DNA from: Shouchella shacheensis
GTDB taxonomy: Bacteria; Bacillota; Bacilli; Bacillales; Bacillaceae_D
Length of the DNA: 64,000 nt
Reading direction: 5' to 3'
NCBI RefSeq assembly: GCF_001484965.1
Contig: NZ_LLYY01000009.1
Span: 107,939 to 171,938, forward strand
Part shown: piece by piece, positions 62,195-64,000 of the stretch
How the letters are laid out: each line of letters starts with the position of its first letter
Position numbering within the stretch: position 1 is the first letter of the stretch
Translations under genes and position numbers: made by a program
The notes under the pieces: generated by a model
Seen by the model: only the letters and a program-made list of their open reading frames with translations
Told to the model about the DNA's origin: nothing
The model's database searches: none

Positions 62195-63727
62195 TTATTC
62201 CGACCTCTTAAGTTTCTGAACTTCTCGTTGCAAGTCCTCAACCATGTTTTGTAAGGTTAGAACGGACTCTTCATTGCTCTCCATAGCTGCGGTTTGCTCT
62301 TCTGAGGCCGCTGCGACATCCTGAGCACTTGTCGCTATGTTCTGCGAGAACTCGAATGTATGTTGAATCGAAACCGCCACCTCGTCCGCTCGTTTTGTTA
62401 GGCTTGAAGAGGTAGTGGAAACGTTTTCGATATGTTCCCTCACGTGTTCAGCCTGCTCTACAATGTGTTCGAGTGCGGTATGCGTTTCGTTGACCTGCCT
62501 CTTTCCGATATCAATCTCTTCCTTTTCTTTTTCAATGGCCGTGACCGTCTGTTTTGTTTTCTGCTGAATGTTTTGGACAACGGCAGAAATTTGGTCGGAC
62601 GATGTCCTGGATTGCTCTGCTAGTTTTCGTACTTCCTCGGCTACTACCGCAAACCCCTTTCCGTGCTCCCCCGCTCGTGCTGCCTCAATACTCGCATTTA
62701 ATGCTAGAAGATTCGTTTCTTCTGTAATCCTTCTTATCACGGTGACCATTTCTTCAATTTGATTTGAGTTTTCATCCAGCTCATTGATCAGAATAACTGA
62801 GTTGGAAGCGGTTTTTTCCACGTCATTCAAATGGTCCAAAGCTTGAAACATAGCAGCTTTTCCTTCATAAGAGATTTCGCTCATTTGCTGTGCATAGCGC
62901 AAAGCCCCCACTGCTTGATTGGAGATCGCCCCCAAATCCTCTGTTATCTGTTGAATATTAGAGGTATCTTTTTCCGATTGATGGAGTTGCCCTTCGGTAC
63001 TGCTTGCTACCTCTTGATTCATGTGAGCGACTTCAGTTGCAGACTGTACGGTTTGCTCTGTACTTGCGGCCAGTTCTTCAGAAACCAGTTTTAAGTCATC
63101 GGCCGAGGATTCAAGGCGGTCAATCATTCGTTCCATCATGTTTTGCCGTGCTGTTCGCGCCTGTTGCAAATCTCTGGCCACTTCTTGACTGTTTCTAATT
63201 TGCATGTACAACGCAGCCGTAAGAAGCAAAACAAAAAGCAGATGGACAAAAACCATTCCAAAGTCATACGTATCCGTTCCATAAACGATTTGAGGAATGA
63301 CAAAGTAGCCGCCTATATGTTGGATCGCAAACAAAACCACCGACAGCAAGATTAGAGCCATTCTCTGATAATAAGCGAGCAAAGCCAAAACAATAAAAAT
63401 CGAGAAATGGTATTCGACCATCCCCTCTCCTCCAGCGATGATGGAAACACTGCCAAAGGTGAGAGTGAGCGTGATCAACCAAGGAATCACCGGATGATCC
63501 GCCTGTTTTGCCATATACCACCACGCCACTCCAAAGAACAAAGGAGGGAGGAGCAGAAAGACGTTCAGTATAATTTCCTGTGACGGGGTAAGGTCTAGAA
63601 CAGAATGGTGAGCATGACTGCTCATTAGCTGGCCGATATCAAACACGCGGTACAGCAAATGAACCACTATTGACAAAAACACTACCCACAAACTAATGAA
63701 AAACATGACCTGCCGATTCTGTTTCAA
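62195..63727 (-). CDS. Methyl-accepting chemotaxis protein with polytopic membrane sensor
   Basis: 510 aa. Six hydrophobic helices in the first 190 residues (no large extracellular domain), then a cytoplasmic signalling domain with the hairpin tip [20 protein letters not shown] and [20 protein letters not shown], ending at a coiled coil. There is no clear HAMP module. The histidine-bearing sensor part ([29 protein letters not shown]) is unassigned. I place the start at TTG 63727 behind GGGGGAG, because the ATG at 63757 falls at about the transcription start of the sigma-D promoter. Confidence 0.88.
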   Translation of the reverse strand: MKQNRQVMFFISLWVVFLSIVVHLLYRVFDIGQLMSSHAHHSVLDLTPSQEIILNVFLLLPPLFFGVAWWYMAKQADHPVIPWLITLTLTFGSVSIIAGGEGMVEYHFSIFIVLALLAYYQRMALILLSVVLFAIQHIGGYFVIPQIVYGTDTYDFGMVFVHLLFVLLLTAALYMQIRNSQEVARDLQQARTARQNMMERMIDRLESSADDLKLVSEELAASTEQTVQSATEVAHMNQEVASSTEGQLHQSEKDTSNIQQITEDLGAISNQAVGALRYAQQMSEISYEGKAAMFQALDHLNDVEKTASNSVILINELDENSNQIEEMVTVIRRITEETNLLALNASIEAARAGEHGKGFAVVAEEVRKLAEQSRTSSDQISAVVQNIQQKTKQTVTAIEKEKEEIDIGKRQVNETHTALEHIVEQAEHVREHIENVSTTSSSLTKRADEVAVSIQHTFEFSQNIATSAQDVAAASEEQTAAMESNEESVLTLQNMVEDLQREVQKLKRSE

Positions 63728-63767
63728 CAACAACACTCCCCCGATAGAGTCTTTCATCTTTTCCCTA

Positions 63768-63795
63768 TTATCGGTCTCTGAGCTCTAACTGTTTA
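63768..63795 (-). promoter_or_regulatory. Sigma-D-type promoter of the MCP gene
   Basis: Minus strand TAAA (63795-63792), 16-bp spacer, ACCGATAA (63775-63768), matching the motility sigma pattern TAAA-N15-GCCGATAA. Confidence 0.7.
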
Positions 63796-64000
63796 GGAGT
63801 GAAGTGAGATAATTTGTGTAAATTCTTACAATTAACCTAGCAATCGAGCGGGCGAGGTCAGTAATGAGCGGTAGACGGAAACTGTGTGGTTAACGATAAA
63901 AGTAAAGCTAATTTACTTTACCATAGACAAATGAAAAATAAGCGCTTTTCTTTATTAACTCAACTTTCGCAGGCCGAAATAGACAGGTATATCCTAATAT
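63796..64000. other. Right-end non-coding segment
   Basis: A/T-rich. Contains the dyad AGTAAAGCTAATTTACT near 63910 and, close to the edge, TCAACTTTCGCAGG, which resembles the TCAACTTTCGG at 57157. No gene is visible before the window ends. Confidence 0.4.

Noticed and set aside
63796..64000. Riboswitch at the right edge
   Set aside because: A small dyad (AGTAAA/TTTACT) is present, but no known riboswitch core was recognised and the sequence is cut by the window.

Overview
The window is a low-to-mid GC Firmicute chromosome, almost certainly an endospore-forming Bacillaceae species. It has sigE, sigG, spoIIGA, spoVD, spoVE, rsfA and ylbJ, a meso-DAP type murE, the bacillithiol gene bshC, and gene order matching the Bacillus subtilis ileS-to-ctaM arc. 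Acidic extracytoplasmic domains and gene content would suit an alkaliphilic Shouchella/Alkalihalobacillus-type bacterium, but that is inference. No rRNA, tRNA, CRISPR array or intact insertion sequence was seen.

Layout, mostly minus strand. 1-6.3 kb: 5' part of ileS with its T-box leader, then divIVA, ylmH, ylmG, sepF, ylmE, ylmD, ylmC. 6.4-9.4 kb: the sporulation sigma block sigG, sigE, spoIIGA. 9.7-26.6 kb: division and cell-wall cluster, in transcription order mraZ, rsmH, ftsL, pbpB, spoVD, murE, murF, mraY, murD, spoVE/ftsW, divIB, ftsA, ftsZ. Compared with B. subtilis, murF is inserted, and murG, murB and the ylxW/ylxX/sbp genes are absent from their usual places. 26.7-47.5 kb: the ylb region (bshC, panE, ylbP, rsfA, rpmF, ylbN, ylbM, ylbL, ylbK, ylbJ, coaD, rsmD, ylbG, ylbF, ylbE, ylbD, ylbC, ctaM), with extra ATP-grasp, thioesterase, YugN-like and lipoprotein genes.

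47.5-61.3 kb: an accessory iron island where B. subtilis synteny stops. A YheC/D-like ATP-grasp remnant and a FhuF-like reductase precede a tight six-gene operon with three IucA/IucC-type synthetases, an SbnG-like citrate synthase, an SbnH-like PLP decarboxylase and an RraA-like protein. A FecBCDE-type importer follows. Fur-box-like palindromes lie in front of both the biosynthetic and the uptake operon. The genes resemble staphyloferrin B synthesis but lack the diaminopropionate genes and an exporter. 61.5-64 kb: two small proteins and a sigma-D-type chemotaxis receptor.

The most unusual signal is a family of about 120-bp structured repeats in two forms (A and B) sharing both ends: about 27 units at 16 loci. 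Different copies carry compensatory base changes in the predicted stems. Nearly all lie in one orientation, and at 11 loci the 3' end abuts an intrinsic terminator. None occurs inside the iron island.
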